This document shows, piece after piece, positions 6,898 to 15,955 of a DNA stretch of 32,546 nucleotides (position 1 is the stretch's first letter; every line of letters begins with the position of its first letter). Source of the DNA: Leadbetterella sp. (lineage in GTDB: Bacteria > Bacteroidota > Bacteroidia > Cytophagales > Spirosomataceae); contig JAIPAJ010000020.1 of assembly GCA_021740125.1 (NCBI GenBank), forward strand, positions 1 through 32,546. Direction: 5' to 3'. The notes below the pieces were generated by a model. It saw only the letters and a program-made list of their open reading frames with translations. It did no database searches and was not told where the DNA came from. The position numbers were made by a program, and so were the translations under genes.

Positions 6898-8319
6898 ATG
6901 AAATTTAATATTACCACAAGAAGCAAAAGACTATTGGCAGACACACTAACACCGGTTAGTATTTTTCTAAGAATTAGAGAGCAGTTTCCACTTTCAGTTA
7001 TTTTGGAAAGTGCTGATTATCATGCCATGCACAATAGTTTCAGCTATATCGCTTGCGACCCGATTGCCTCATTTATCCTGGATAACGATGAAGTTATTCA
7101 AAACTTTCCTGATGGATGTTCCGAAAAATTTAAACTGGCCTCAAGAAAAGATGCTGTGAATGCCCTCCAAGCGTTCGCGAGTCAATTTACCCCCTCAGAA
7201 AACGAACATTCTTTTATATCCAACGGACTTTTTGGGCACATTACTTACGACTCAGTTGAATATTTTGAAGACATCGAAATTCAAGAAAAAAGCTCTGAAA
7301 CAGCCATTCCTCAGATACTTTATAGAGTCTACAGATATGTGATAGCAGTCAACCATTTCAAAGACGAACTTTTTATGTTTGAGCATGCTTATGCTAAAGA
7401 GGGCGAAGAATTGAAATTTAAGGAAGATGGTCTAGATACATTAGAGTTTTATGTAAAAAACCCAAAAAGAACCTCAAGTAGTTTCTCCAAAAAAGGCGAA
7501 GAACAAACCAATATCAACGATGCCGATATGGTTAAAATAATTGAAAAATGTATTAAACACTGTTTGCGTGGCGATGTGTTTCAGATTGTTCCTTCTCGAA
7601 GGTTTTCACAAGAATACACGGGTGACGACTTCAATGTTTACCGGGCATTGCGTAGCATAAATCCTTCACCATACCTTTTTTATTTTGATGGCGGCGACTA
7701 TCATATTTTTGGATCAAGCCCTGAAAAACAGATATTTATAAAAGATGGACAAGCTGAAATCCATCCAATTGCGGGTACTTTCAGACGAACCGGGGACGAT
7801 GCCAAAGATGCCGAATTGGCCCGACAATTACATGCTGATCCCAAAGAATCTGCAGAACATGTGATGTTGGTAGATCTTGCTAGAAACGACCTTTCACGTA
7901 GCTCAGACCATGTGCAGGTAGATATTTTCAAGGAAGTACAATTCTATAGTCATGTGATACATTTGGTTTCGAAAGTAACTGGACACATGACTCAAGGAAC
8001 AAATCCACTGCAATTGGTGGCCGATACTTTCCCTGCAGGAACGCTGTCTGGTTCGCCCAAACACATGGCTATGAGTTTAATAAACCAAATGGAACCTACC
8101 AACCGCAGTATTTACGGAGGTGCAATTGGTTTTATGGATTTCAAAGGTAATTTTAATCACGCCATAGCCATTCGTACTTTTCTGAGCAAAAACAACACTT
8201 TATATTTTCAGGCAGGCATGGGGGTGGTAGCAAAATCAGTCATAGAAACAGAAATGGCTGAAATTCACTTGAAGCTTGGAGCCTTGAGAAAAGCGATAGA
8301 AATGGCAGGCGAAATTTGA
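6898..8319 (+). CDS. trpE: Anthranilate synthase component I (TrpE)
   Basis: TrpE converts chorismate and ammonia, supplied by TrpG, to anthranilate in the first committed step of tryptophan synthesis. The ATG at 6898 gives 473 residues; a GTG 36 bases upstream is in frame but adds a lysine-rich stretch with no family counterpart. The N-terminal domain has the tryptophan-feedback site pattern LESAD (36-40). The catalytic domain shows GDVFQIVPSRRF (from 225), HPIAGT (289-294), the LARND motif (327-331), GTLSGSPK (381-388) and the terminal QAGMGVV segment. Placement after a Trp-codon leader and before trpG distinguishes it from PabB or isochorismate synthase. The remaining trp genes are not in this window. 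Confidence 0.95.
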   Translation: MKFNITTRSKRLLADTLTPVSIFLRIREQFPLSVILESADYHAMHNSFSYIACDPIASFILDNDEVIQNFPDGCSEKFKLASRKDAVNALQAFASQFTPSENEHSFISNGLFGHITYDSVEYFEDIEIQEKSSETAIPQILYRVYRYVIAVNHFKDELFMFEHAYAKEGEELKFKEDGLDTLEFYVKNPKRTSSSFSKKGEEQTNINDADMVKIIEKCIKHCLRGDVFQIVPSRRFSQEYTGDDFNVYRALRSINPSPYLFYFDGGDYHIFGSSPEKQIFIKDGQAEIHPIAGTFRRTGDDAKDAELARQLHADPKESAEHVMLVDLARNDLSRSSDHVQVDIFKEVQFYSHVIHLVSKVTGHMTQGTNPLQLVADTFPAGTLSGSPKHMAMSLINQMEPTNRSIYGGAIGFMDFKGNFNHAIAIRTFLSKNNTLYFQAGMGVVAKSVIETEMAEIHLKLGALRKAIEMAGEI

Positions 8320-8365
8320 TAATAAATTAGAGATAATATTGGCGTGTTAAATTAAGGTACCCTAT

Positions 8366-8373
8366 TAATTTTG
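8366..8373 (+). promoter_or_regulatory. Possible internal promoter before the DUF3052-like gene
   Basis: TAATTTTG is a perfect TAnnTTTG -7 match in the 71-base gap after trpE, 17 bases before the next ATG. No -33 TTTG is present at the right distance. If real, the DUF3052-like gene and trpG could be expressed independently of the attenuator. Confidence 0.4.
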
Positions 8374-8390
8374 ACAAAAAACATAATAAT

Positions 8391-8837
8391 ATGAACCCTT
8401 TACTCAAAAAACTAAATTTTAAAGAGCATAAAAGTATGGTAGTTCTGAATGCTCCACTTGATCTAGACGCTATATGGGAAGAGTTTAAAACGTACATTGA
8501 TGTGAAAAAATCACTCGGTGAAACCAAAGTGGATTTTGCCTTAATTTTCTGTACCAAACTAGATGAAGTCATTAAATTTGGTACATTGGTTGATGCCAAA
8601 ATGGAAGATAATGGTCTTTTCTGGTTTGTTTATCCCAAAGGCAGCTCCAAGAAATATAAATGCGAGTTTAATAGAGATAATGGGTGGCAAGCAATGGGTG
8701 GCTTGGGCTACGAACCCGTAAGAATGGTGGCTTTGGACGAAGATTGGAGTGCCTTGAGATTTAAAAAAGCAGAAAACATAAAAACCATGACAAGAGGTGT
8801 AGAATGGAGAATGTCTGAAGAGGGAAAGAAGAAATAA
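8391..8837 (+). CDS. DUF3052-like small protein between trpE and trpG
   Basis: This 148-residue soluble protein has no signal peptide or membrane segment. The pattern of the N-terminal half (a VVLNAP strand after a short helix, then DFALIFCTKLDEV) and the C-terminal half (GLFWFVYPKGSS, then a segment ending VRMVALDEDWSALRF) resembles the DUF3052 family, in which a similar 'aWvaYPK...k.cavDetWsglrF' layout occurs. This is recognition by pattern, not a search result. Function is unknown. It ends two bases before the trpG start, so it is translationally linked to TrpG. Position suggests a role near anthranilate synthase or simply hitch-hiking in the operon. Confidence 0.6.
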   Translation: MNPLLKKLNFKEHKSMVVLNAPLDLDAIWEEFKTYIDVKKSLGETKVDFALIFCTKLDEVIKFGTLVDAKMEDNGLFWFVYPKGSSKKYKCEFNRDNGWQAMGGLGYEPVRMVALDEDWSALRFKKAENIKTMTRGVEWRMSEEGKKK

Positions 8838-8839
8838 AA

Positions 8840-9415
8840 ATGAAAACAATGAAAATATTAGTATTGGACAATTACGATTCTTTTGTGTACAACTTGGTTT
8901 ATATCCTCAAAGATTTGGGTGGAGATGTGGATGTAATCAGAAATGACAAAATAGCTTTAGAAGACATAAAAAAATATGACAAAATCTTACTTTCTCCTGG
9001 TCCGGGAATTCCTGAGGAAGCTGGAATAATGATGGAATTGTTGGCCGAATATAAAACCACCAAAAGCATATTTGGTGTGTGCCTTGGTCATCAAGCCATT
9101 GGAGAGGCATTTGGGTCAAAACTGCATAACATGGATGATGTTTTACATGGTGTAACCACCCAATGTATCTTAAAAGACGAAAACGAGCTACTTTTCAGAG
9201 GCTTACCCAAGTCGTTTGAAGTTTGCCGTTATCATTCTTGGACTGTTGTCCCCGAAACCATGCCAGACGACCTAAAAATTACGGCTGTCGACGAAAAAGG
9301 ATACGTTTTGGGCGAAGCTCACGAAAAATATGACATTCGTGGAGTACAATTTCATCCAGAGGCTTATTTGACAGAGCATGGCGTAAAAATGGTAAAAAAC
9401 TGGTTGAAGGGCTAA
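8840..9415 (+). CDS. trpG: Anthranilate synthase component II, glutamine amidotransferase (TrpG)
   Basis: This 191-residue class I glutamine amidotransferase releases ammonia from glutamine for TrpE. Motifs are complete: LDNYDSFVYNL near the N-terminus, the oxyanion region LLSPGPGIPEEAG (50-62), the nucleophile Cys81 in GVCLGHQ, and the catalytic pair His172 and Glu174 in VQFHPEAYLTEHG. A second in-frame ATG three codons on (8849) could also be the start. The family also includes PabA, and some bacteria use one subunit for both folate and tryptophan synthesis, so dual use is possible. Its TAA stop overlaps the stop of the convergent minus-strand gene, leaving no room for a separate terminator. 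Confidence 0.93.
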   Translation: MKTMKILVLDNYDSFVYNLVYILKDLGGDVDVIRNDKIALEDIKKYDKILLSPGPGIPEEAGIMMELLAEYKTTKSIFGVCLGHQAIGEAFGSKLHNMDDVLHGVTTQCILKDENELLFRGLPKSFEVCRYHSWTVVPETMPDDLKITAVDEKGYVLGEAHEKYDIRGVQFHPEAYLTEHGVKMVKNWLKG

Positions 9416-10113
9416 TGTATTACTACTCGAGATTTCCAAAGCCCAAAGCCTAATATAAAGTTTCCAATTGAAATCAGCAAAAAAGAAACAACAAAGTTTT
9501 TGTCAACATTATGATTAAAAATATTAAAACCTCCAAAAATATCATGTATTGACAAAAACACTATTCCAAAACGAATAAAATTAACACCGCTGTGTTTTTT
9601 GAAATAAAAAATATAGCTAAAAAACAATGCTTGCACAACTGAAACAATAATTATTAAGAATGAACTTGAAATGTCCAAATTTGTATCATTATATACAAAG
9701 TATCCAATAGTAAATGACAATAGTTGAGGGCCCAGAATTTTAAAGAAATCCAAGGGATTATTGAACATATATTCCTTTACGGAATTTCGAAATATTAGGA
9801 TCAATGCAATCTTAGAAAAAAGATAAAAAGCAATACCTTGTTTAAGAAAAGTAAGATCCTCGTAAAATATGATTAAGAACTCGCCAATGGTGATTAGTAC
9901 AAAGTAGGAAAGAACATTAACACGATACTGAAAGTAATCTGCCTTAAAAAAGGGATAAGGAAGTAAAGTATTTGCAACAATTAAAAATGATAATTGTAAC
10001 TTTGAATCAAAAAAAATTTGAAAATATATTTTAGCTAAACACAATAGCAAATACAGTGGCAATAAAATAACACCTTCATATATATTGCGTTCAGGGCAAA
10101 CCGTTTTTATCAT
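9412..10113 (-). CDS. Multi-pass membrane protein, YhhN/TMEM86-like
   Basis: Taking the ATG at 10113 (a TTG two codons upstream is the alternative) gives 233 residues with about seven or eight hydrophobic segments and almost no soluble domain. The order of features resembles YhhN/TMEM86 proteins (lysoplasmalogenase family): a pair of early helices, a helix with G-E-F near residue 77 where the family has a conserved acidic residue, and a late segment FGIVFLSIHDIFGGFNIF like the family's 'S-D-s-l-l-a' helix. The match is weak and made by eye, so function should be treated as unknown. The gene is AT-rich even for this window and converges on trpG, overlapping it by four bases at the stops. Confidence 0.6.
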   Translation of the reverse strand: MIKTVCPERNIYEGVILLPLYLLLCLAKIYFQIFFDSKLQLSFLIVANTLLPYPFFKADYFQYRVNVLSYFVLITIGEFLIIFYEDLTFLKQGIAFYLFSKIALILIFRNSVKEYMFNNPLDFFKILGPQLLSFTIGYFVYNDTNLDISSSFLIIIVSVVQALFFSYIFYFKKHSGVNFIRFGIVFLSIHDIFGGFNIFNHNVDKNFVVSFLLISIGNFILGFGLWKSRVVIH

Positions 10114-10188
10114 TTCCAATGCTATGTAGAATTTTAATAAATCTTAAGTACCAAACAAAATAATAAATGCTCCACAGAGAATACTTAT

Positions 10189-10458
10189 TTACAAATTGTT
10201 ACAATTCAAGTCTTTAATCGCATCATTTGCTTCTTTCACCTCAGCAACAGTGAGTGAAGGGCAATCTTTGAGATAATTAGAAGCAGCACTTTTAAAAGCT
10301 TCGCATTTACTTTTACTGGTAAAATCAGTAAAAAAGGCGGTTGTAGCTGCTGTAAATTTTTCGGCTGATTTCTCACAACCCGCCAATGGATCAACTAGTT
10401 TTGAACCGCAAGAAGTAATTAAAACGGTTATTGATAACAAGCTTAGTACTTTTTTCAT
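10189..10458 (-). CDS. Small putative lipoprotein, function unknown
   Basis: This 89-residue protein has a basic start, a hydrophobic stretch and the lipobox ITSC, so Cys17 should carry the lipid anchor after export. The mature part is a short mostly helical domain of about 70 residues with four further cysteines (around residues 28, 52, 65 and 86), which could form two disulfides in the periplasm. No family was recognised. It lies 75 bases upstream of, and on the same strand as, the YhhN-like gene, and has its own promoter element. Confidence 0.8.
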   Translation of the reverse strand: MKKVLSLLSITVLITSCGSKLVDPLAGCEKSAEKFTAATTAFFTDFTSKSKCEAFKSAASNYLKDCPSLTVAEVKEANDAIKDLNCNNL

Positions 10459-10474
10459 GATTTTGGTTTTTTTT

Positions 10475-10482
10475 CAAATTTA
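10475..10482 (-). promoter_or_regulatory. -7 promoter element for the small lipoprotein gene
   Basis: On the minus strand the sequence reads TAAATTTG, a perfect TAnnTTTG match, 16 bases before the lipoprotein ATG. A -33 TTTG was not seen at the usual spacing. Confidence 0.5.
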
Positions 10483-10581
10483 GTTCTTGGTGACTATTAA
10501 AATAGGATAAAAATCATATTATTTAGTAGAATTTTATTTTGTGGTTTTGGGTTAGAAAAAAATTCTAAGCTCTGATTAGGT

Positions 10582-10589
10582 TATATTTG
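10582..10589 (+). promoter_or_regulatory. -7 promoter element for the SprT-like gene
   Basis: TATATTTG is a perfect TAnnTTTG match 19 bases before the start codon at 10609. It lies in the 150-base divergent gap shared with the minus-strand lipoprotein gene. Confidence 0.5.
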
Positions 10590-10608
10590 TGCTTAATATT
10601 AAAATAGA

Positions 10609-11277
10609 ATGTCATTGTTCGGATTTCTAAAGAAAAAACCAACGTATGTTGTAAAAACTTCCTCAGAAAAGCTTGAAAACTTGCTTTCTGACAAGATTCC
10701 TATTGTTGCTGTTTCCTATGTTATGAGCTTATGGAAAGACCACCCGTTCAACTTTTCTATCACGAAATCAAGAAAATCTTGTTTGGGCAATTACCGTTTA
10801 AAGGACGGCCAGCACTTCATTACTGTCAATGGTGATTCCAACACTTATTCATTTTTAGTGACCTTGGTTCATGAAATAGCCCATCAGCACGTTGCCCTAA
10901 AAATGCGTATATTTAGAAGAAAACCAGCACCACATGGAGTGGAATGGAAAACTACTTTTTCTAACCTAATGCAACCATTGCTCACAGAAGCTGTATTTCC
11001 TGAAGAAATCCTTAAAGTGCTTAAAAAACATATGGTAAATCCAGCGGCCTCCTCTACAAGAGATCCGTTACTGGTAAAAGCTTTGGGCATTTTCAATGAA
11101 AAAGAGAGCTCTGATGGCCCAATATTGTCAGAAATTCCAACTGGCAAAATTTTTGTTTTCAATAATAAAAAATATCGTAAGATAGAAAATAGGAGAACCA
11201 GAACGCTTGTTGAGTGTACTTCATCCAAAAAAAAATACACCATTGCTTCTTATGCTCCTATCCAAATAATCGAATGA
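10609..11277 (+). CDS. SprT-like zinc-binding protein
   Basis: This 222-residue cytoplasmic protein contains a SprT-like domain in its first two thirds. The zinc-site motif HEIAH (His88, Glu89, His92) is intact, and a third candidate ligand, His109, follows in PHGVEW, as in SprT/SPRTN proteins. The C-terminal 70 residues hold a basic stretch with one cysteine near the end (VECTSSKKKY), lacking the multi-cysteine zinc ribbon of some relatives. SprT-like proteins in eukaryotes cleave DNA-protein crosslinks; the bacterial role is not settled, so protease activity is inferred only. It is followed 57 bases later by porU on the same strand. Confidence 0.88.
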   Translation: MSLFGFLKKKPTYVVKTSSEKLENLLSDKIPIVAVSYVMSLWKDHPFNFSITKSRKSCLGNYRLKDGQHFITVNGDSNTYSFLVTLVHEIAHQHVALKMRIFRRKPAPHGVEWKTTFSNLMQPLLTEAVFPEEILKVLKKHMVNPAASSTRDPLLVKALGIFNEKESSDGPILSEIPTGKIFVFNNKKYRKIENRRTRTLVECTSSKKKYTIASYAPIQIIE

Positions 11278-11334
11278 TTCTAATACCAATTTCACCTTGA
11301 TTACGTTCTATTCTTGCCGTTTTACAAACCTTTT

Positions 11335-14300
11335 ATGAGATTATTATTTTGCTTATTCTTGATTATCAGCATTGGGCTTCATGGCCAAAAATCTGTACTA
11401 TCAGAAGGCGAATGGATAAAAGTAAGTGTCAGAAAATCAGGAATATACAAGATAGACTACGCATTCCTTAAAAAGAACGCTTCGAACTTTAAAACCATAG
11501 ACCCACAAAAAATAAGGGTATTTGCTGGGAATATTAAAAGTTTACCTCAAAATAACGCCAGTGAAAGAACCAAAGATTTGAGGCAAATTCCGGTTTTGGC
11601 AAATGACCTAAATAGAAAGTTAGACATAAATGATCAAATACTTTTTTACGCAGAATCTCCACATGAAGAATTCTTTGATTCATTGTCTTCAAGAATCAGA
11701 CATAAACTAAATGCCTACTCAGATGAGAACTTCTATTTTATAAACATAGGAAACGAAGATGCTAAAAAAATAGAAACGCTACCTACAACACAATCAAATT
11801 CTGCTCCTATTCAAGTTCTAACCTATTTTACCTACGAAGAAAAAGAGCGTAAAAACCTACTTTCATCAGGCAGAAATTGGTTCGGTGACTTTTTCTATAA
11901 CAATTACTCGTTAAATTTAACGAATCCAGATCCTCAATCAGACATACGACTGAATATGAGCATATTGGGCATGGGAAGAAGTGACCAAACACTGAATCTG
12001 AAAATTGGAGGTGAGAGTATAACAAATCTCACATTGCCAAAGTCCTTTTACAATTCTGCAGATAATTATGCGAGATACAACAGAATATCGAACCTTACAG
12101 ATTTCGAACTAAACATTCCAAAATCAAAAGCCAACTCTAATCTAGAACTAAGTTTAAGCACGGTTGGCTCTGCTAATGCAGGGGCTTATGTGGATTTTTA
12201 TGAAATCCAATATGAACGAAATATCACCTACACTCCCAGTGCAGCAATAAAATATTGGTATTTAAAAAAATCAAGAGAAGCCACATTTCGTTTAAATCAA
12301 TCTGATAAAAACACGGAGGTTTGGTTGGTGGACAATCCTTATCTACCTTCCAGATTTAGCCTAAAAAATGACGGAACGTTTGGAGAGGATTTAAATGATA
12401 GTGAAACAAAACAGATAATTGTATTTGATAAAGAAAGTGTTGAAACACCAACATTTATAGAGAAAGTCGCTAACCAAAGTATTATTGACCACAATACGCC
12501 AAATTTACTGGTTGTCTACCCCGAAAAGTTTAGAGCAGAGGCAGAACGGTTAATTATTTTTAAAAAACAAACACAAAATATTGATGTGTTGGGATTTAGC
12601 ACCAAAGAGATCTACAATGAATTCAGTTCTGGCAAATTAGACCCTGCTGCTATTCGTGATTTTTGCAGGCATTTTTGGTTAAAAGACAAGACAAAGCTTA
12701 AGCACTTACTATTGATAGGCGACGCTACTTTCGACTATAAAAATAACAACGAGATTGACTATGTGGACACTAAAAACTTTGTGCCAACTTACCAATCCAG
12801 AGAGTCTTTAGAACCCATTTACAGTTTTTCTTCTGATGACTACTTTGGGTTTCTTGAAGATCATGAAGGAGATTGGTCGGAGGGATTTAGTCAGAAAAAT
12901 ATTTGGATCAGCAACCGAGACAACGACCATACCTTGGATATAGCGGTGGGTAGACTTCCAGCTAAAACATTATTTGAAGCCAAAGGCCTCATTAGCAAAA
13001 TAATCAATTATCAAAATGCTGAAATAACAAACGGCGATTGGAAAACTAAGATTGCCTATGTGGCCGACAACAGAGATTATAACATTCATCAGCAAGATGC
13101 AGAATCCCTTAGTCAATTATCAAAATCGGCTTATGGTGGTTTTCAACTTGAGAAAATTTACTTGGATCAATTTCCAATTAGCACAAACAATACAGCTCCA
13201 AAAGCCACCGAAGCTATTGATAACGTGCTGAGGAATGGCTCATTTATAGTAAATTATAACGGACATGGTTCAGAAGATGGCTGGGCAAACGAAAAATTAC
13301 TAACCATTGCGGACATTCAAAATTTTAGAAATCCAACCAAACTTCCCATCTTTTTTACAGCAACTTGTCAATTCGGAAAATTTGACAATCCCGCTTTGGT
13401 TTCGGGTGCTGAGCTTGCTTTACTAAATCCAAGTGGCGGATGTATAGCCCTGCTTACTACCACTAGACCCGTGTATTCTAGCACAAACGAACGAATAAAC
13501 AGTGCTTTTTATAACAACATATCCAATGCAAAGACTTTGGGTGAGCTTTTTGTTTTGACCAAAAATCAATCTATTGAAGGCGAAATAAATCGAAACTTTA
13601 GTCTCTTAGGAGACCCCAGCCAGCTACTTCCAGAATTTAAAAACCATGTAGAACTGCTCAAAATCAATGACAAACAGCCCAATGGCCAAGTATTGAAAGC
13701 CTTAGAAAAAATTCAAGTTGTGGGTAAAACCGAAAAAAAAATAACAGGCAAAATAAAAGTCACAGTTTTTGACAAACCTACTCAAGACGTTACTTTAGGA
13801 ACTTTTGGTGATGGCCCGAAATTCAGCTATTATACATCAGAGAAAAAACTTTTCGAGGGTTTGTATACTATAAACAATGGGGAATTTATGGCTGAAATTA
13901 TTTTACCCAAAGACCAGGCTTTTGGATCTGGGAAAGGACTAATAACTTTTTATGCCATAAACGAAGACTCTACTGAAAACATTTACGGATATTTTGATGA
14001 CTTTATACTTTCTCACCAAACCAAATCAGAAAGTGAAGACCATACTGGCCCTGAAATTAAAATAAGTCAAAACTCAAACGAACATATAAATTTTGAAATT
14101 TTTGATGAAAATGGAATAAATATATCAGACTTTGATGCCAACCACAAAATGCAGATTGTGTTGGATGATACGCTCATTATAGACGCAAATGAACTTTATA
14201 CTCCTTCTCAAAGTGCATATCAAGGTTTTGTGAATTTCTACGTAGGGAATCTAACTTCTGGGAAGCACAAACTGAAATTTATTGTTTACGACAGCTATAA

Positions 14301-14646
14301 TAATAAGACAGAAAAATCGTTTGAATTTAACATTGAAAAACCAGCGTTTGCTATAGTAAATTACCTAAACTATCCCAATCCGTTTTCCAACTACACCAAT
14401 CTCATTTTTAAACACAATAGACTGGGTAATGATATTTTAGCACACTTGATGGTTTATGATATTTTTGGGAAAACTATTGTTGATTATCAAAAATCTTGTA
14501 AAAATTGTGAAGAAAAAATTGAATTTGGACTGGATTTTGAGGGTAAATCTGATATACCAAACCAACTATATTATAAAATAAATCTGTTGTCTGTCTCAGA
14601 AAATGAAACTACACAGAACTCTGGCAGATTAATCTTTTGGAAATGA
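11335..14646 (+). CDS. porU: Type IX secretion system sortase PorU (gingipain-like C25 family)
   Basis: This 1103-residue protein is the T9SS surface transpeptidase that removes the C-terminal signal of cargo and joins it to a lipopolysaccharide anchor. The start was placed at the ATG at 11335, which begins a signal peptide with cleavage likely after Gly17; an upstream TTG (11314) adds seven residues with no purpose. The C25 cysteine-peptidase domain occupies about residues 400-780, with catalytic His644 in NYNGHGSEDGW and Cys678 in ATCQFG. Late residues contain a YPNPF motif with a following VYDIFGK strand, the Ig-like or T9SS C-terminal-domain pattern expected in PorU. porV follows after a 72-base gap; the two proteins act together. 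Confidence 0.95.
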   Translation: MRLLFCLFLIISIGLHGQKSVLSEGEWIKVSVRKSGIYKIDYAFLKKNASNFKTIDPQKIRVFAGNIKSLPQNNASERTKDLRQIPVLANDLNRKLDINDQILFYAESPHEEFFDSLSSRIRHKLNAYSDENFYFINIGNEDAKKIETLPTTQSNSAPIQVLTYFTYEEKERKNLLSSGRNWFGDFFYNNYSLNLTNPDPQSDIRLNMSILGMGRSDQTLNLKIGGESITNLTLPKSFYNSADNYARYNRISNLTDFELNIPKSKANSNLELSLSTVGSANAGAYVDFYEIQYERNITYTPSAAIKYWYLKKSREATFRLNQSDKNTEVWLVDNPYLPSRFSLKNDGTFGEDLNDSETKQIIVFDKESVETPTFIEKVANQSIIDHNTPNLLVVYPEKFRAEAERLIIFKKQTQNIDVLGFSTKEIYNEFSSGKLDPAAIRDFCRHFWLKDKTKLKHLLLIGDATFDYKNNNEIDYVDTKNFVPTYQSRESLEPIYSFSSDDYFGFLEDHEGDWSEGFSQKNIWISNRDNDHTLDIAVGRLPAKTLFEAKGLISKIINYQNAEITNGDWKTKIAYVADNRDYNIHQQDAESLSQLSKSAYGGFQLEKIYLDQFPISTNNTAPKATEAIDNVLRNGSFIVNYNGHGSEDGWANEKLLTIADIQNFRNPTKLPIFFTATCQFGKFDNPALVSGAELALLNPSGGCIALLTTTRPVYSSTNERINSAFYNNISNAKTLGELFVLTKNQSIEGEINRNFSLLGDPSQLLPEFKNHVELLKINDKQPNGQVLKALEKIQVVGKTEKKITGKIKVTVFDKPTQDVTLGTFGDGPKFSYYTSEKKLFEGLYTINNGEFMAEIILPKDQAFGSGKGLITFYAINEDSTENIYGYFDDFILSHQTKSESEDHTGPEIKISQNSNEHINFEIFDENGINISDFDANHKMQIVLDDTLIIDANELYTPSQSAYQGFVNFYVGNLTSGKHKLKFIVYDSYNNKTEKSFEFNIEKPAFAIVNYLNYPNPFSNYTNLIFKHNRLGNDILAHLMVYDIFGKTIVDYQKSCKNCEEKIEFGLDFEGKSDIPNQLYYKINLLSVSENETTQNSGRLIFWK

Positions 14647-14718
14647 CAATAATAATTCATTATTTTGAACACTTTTTTAATGAAAATTAGGAATATAAAA
14701 TTCTTGAATAACTCATAT

Positions 14719-15888
14719 ATGAACAAACATTCGCTTTTAGGAATCTTCTCCTTAATGATGATTTCTACTGCTATCCATGCCCAATCACAACCTAAAAATT
14801 ACCAAGTTGTTACCACCGCTGTACCTTTTCTTACACTAACTCCCGACTCAAAATCGGCTTCAATGGGCGATGCAGGAGTAGCTTCGGCTCCTGATGCCAA
14901 CGCCATGTATTGGAATACCTCAAAGCTGGCTTTCATTGAAAATAAGTTTGGTGCTAGTTTTTCTTATGCACCATGGCTCAGAGATATCGTACAAGACATG
15001 GGCTTGATAAGTGCGAATGGTTACTACAAAGTAAGTGATAAGCAAACAATAGGAGCAGGAATTACTTATTTTGATCAAGGAGATATTCAGTTTACCAACA
15101 CCTTTGGTGATAATCTTGAAAAATTCCATTCAAAAGAATTCAGTTTAGCATTAGGAATTGCTCAGAAATTAAACTCAGACTTTTCTATGGGTCTCAATCT
15201 TAAGTTTATCAATTCCAATTTGGTAGGAAATACCGTTATAAATGGTCAGGCAGGAAAGCCTGGCAGAACTGGTGCAATAGATCTGGGTTTTTATTACAAC
15301 AAAACTCGACCAACTGACAAAAATTCTGATAAGCCTAAAAAAACGGATGTAGATTATGGCTTAGTCCTTCAAAACCTCGGTGGAAAGGTGAATTACGGTT
15401 TTGGTGAATATTTTATTCCTGCAAACATAAAATTTGGCACTAAAATATCACACAAACCAGATGATTTAAATACATTCACGTTTTTGATTGACTTGAACAA
15501 ATTGTTGGTACCAACCCCAATATCCAATACACCTATCAGCAGCAAAAGTATTTTCTCTACGATGTTTTCGTCATGGAGCGATGCTCCTGGTGGTTTTCAA
15601 GAGGAAATTCGTGAAGTAATGGGTTCATTAGGAGCAGAATATTCTTATGCAGATTTAATAGCCTTAAGAACTGGTTATTTTTATGAATCTGGAAGTAAGG
15701 GAGCAAGACAATATTTTACTACAGGATTTGGAATAACTTTGAAAGATATTTACAAATTAGACATGGCGTATCTTATCCCAACCAAATCTGGAAATCCATT
15801 GGCCAACACTTGGAGGATTTCATTAAACATAGGCATTCCGACCAAGAATTTAAAATCTCAAGAGATTAAAGGAGACGAAGAAGAATAA
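14719..15888 (+). CDS. porV: Type IX secretion system outer membrane shuttle PorV (LptO)
   Basis: This 389-residue beta-barrel protein carries cargo from the translocon to the PorU sortase. The ATG at 14719 directly starts a signal peptide with a cleavage site after Ala21 (IHA-Q); two earlier in-frame starts (14665 TTG, 14680 ATG) would place extra charged residues before it. The mature N-terminus contains the family hallmark DSKSASMGDAGVA and then DANAMYWN. The rest alternates short beta strands typical of the FadL-like fold. Length is usual. porU immediately upstream is the conserved arrangement in gliding Bacteroidota. A terminator follows the stop. Confidence 0.95.
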   Translation: MNKHSLLGIFSLMMISTAIHAQSQPKNYQVVTTAVPFLTLTPDSKSASMGDAGVASAPDANAMYWNTSKLAFIENKFGASFSYAPWLRDIVQDMGLISANGYYKVSDKQTIGAGITYFDQGDIQFTNTFGDNLEKFHSKEFSLALGIAQKLNSDFSMGLNLKFINSNLVGNTVINGQAGKPGRTGAIDLGFYYNKTRPTDKNSDKPKKTDVDYGLVLQNLGGKVNYGFGEYFIPANIKFGTKISHKPDDLNTFTFLIDLNKLLVPTPISNTPISSKSIFSTMFSSWSDAPGGFQEEIREVMGSLGAEYSYADLIALRTGYFYESGSKGARQYFTTGFGITLKDIYKLDMAYLIPTKSGNPLANTWRISLNIGIPTKNLKSQEIKGDEEE

Positions 15889-15910
15889 AATGCTATAAAA
15901 AATTGTTAAG

Positions 15911-15932
15911 AAAGCCCGAAATCGGGCTTTTT
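15911..15932 (+). terminator. Rho-independent terminator after porV
   Basis: An 8-bp stem (15911-15918 with 15923-15930) with an AAAT loop and a GCCCG core runs into a T tract. It ends the porU-porV unit 22 bases after the porV stop; A residues on the left arm allow partial use from the other side. Confidence 0.9.
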
Positions 15933-15955
15933 GTATTTATAAAAAACCAAAGTAA

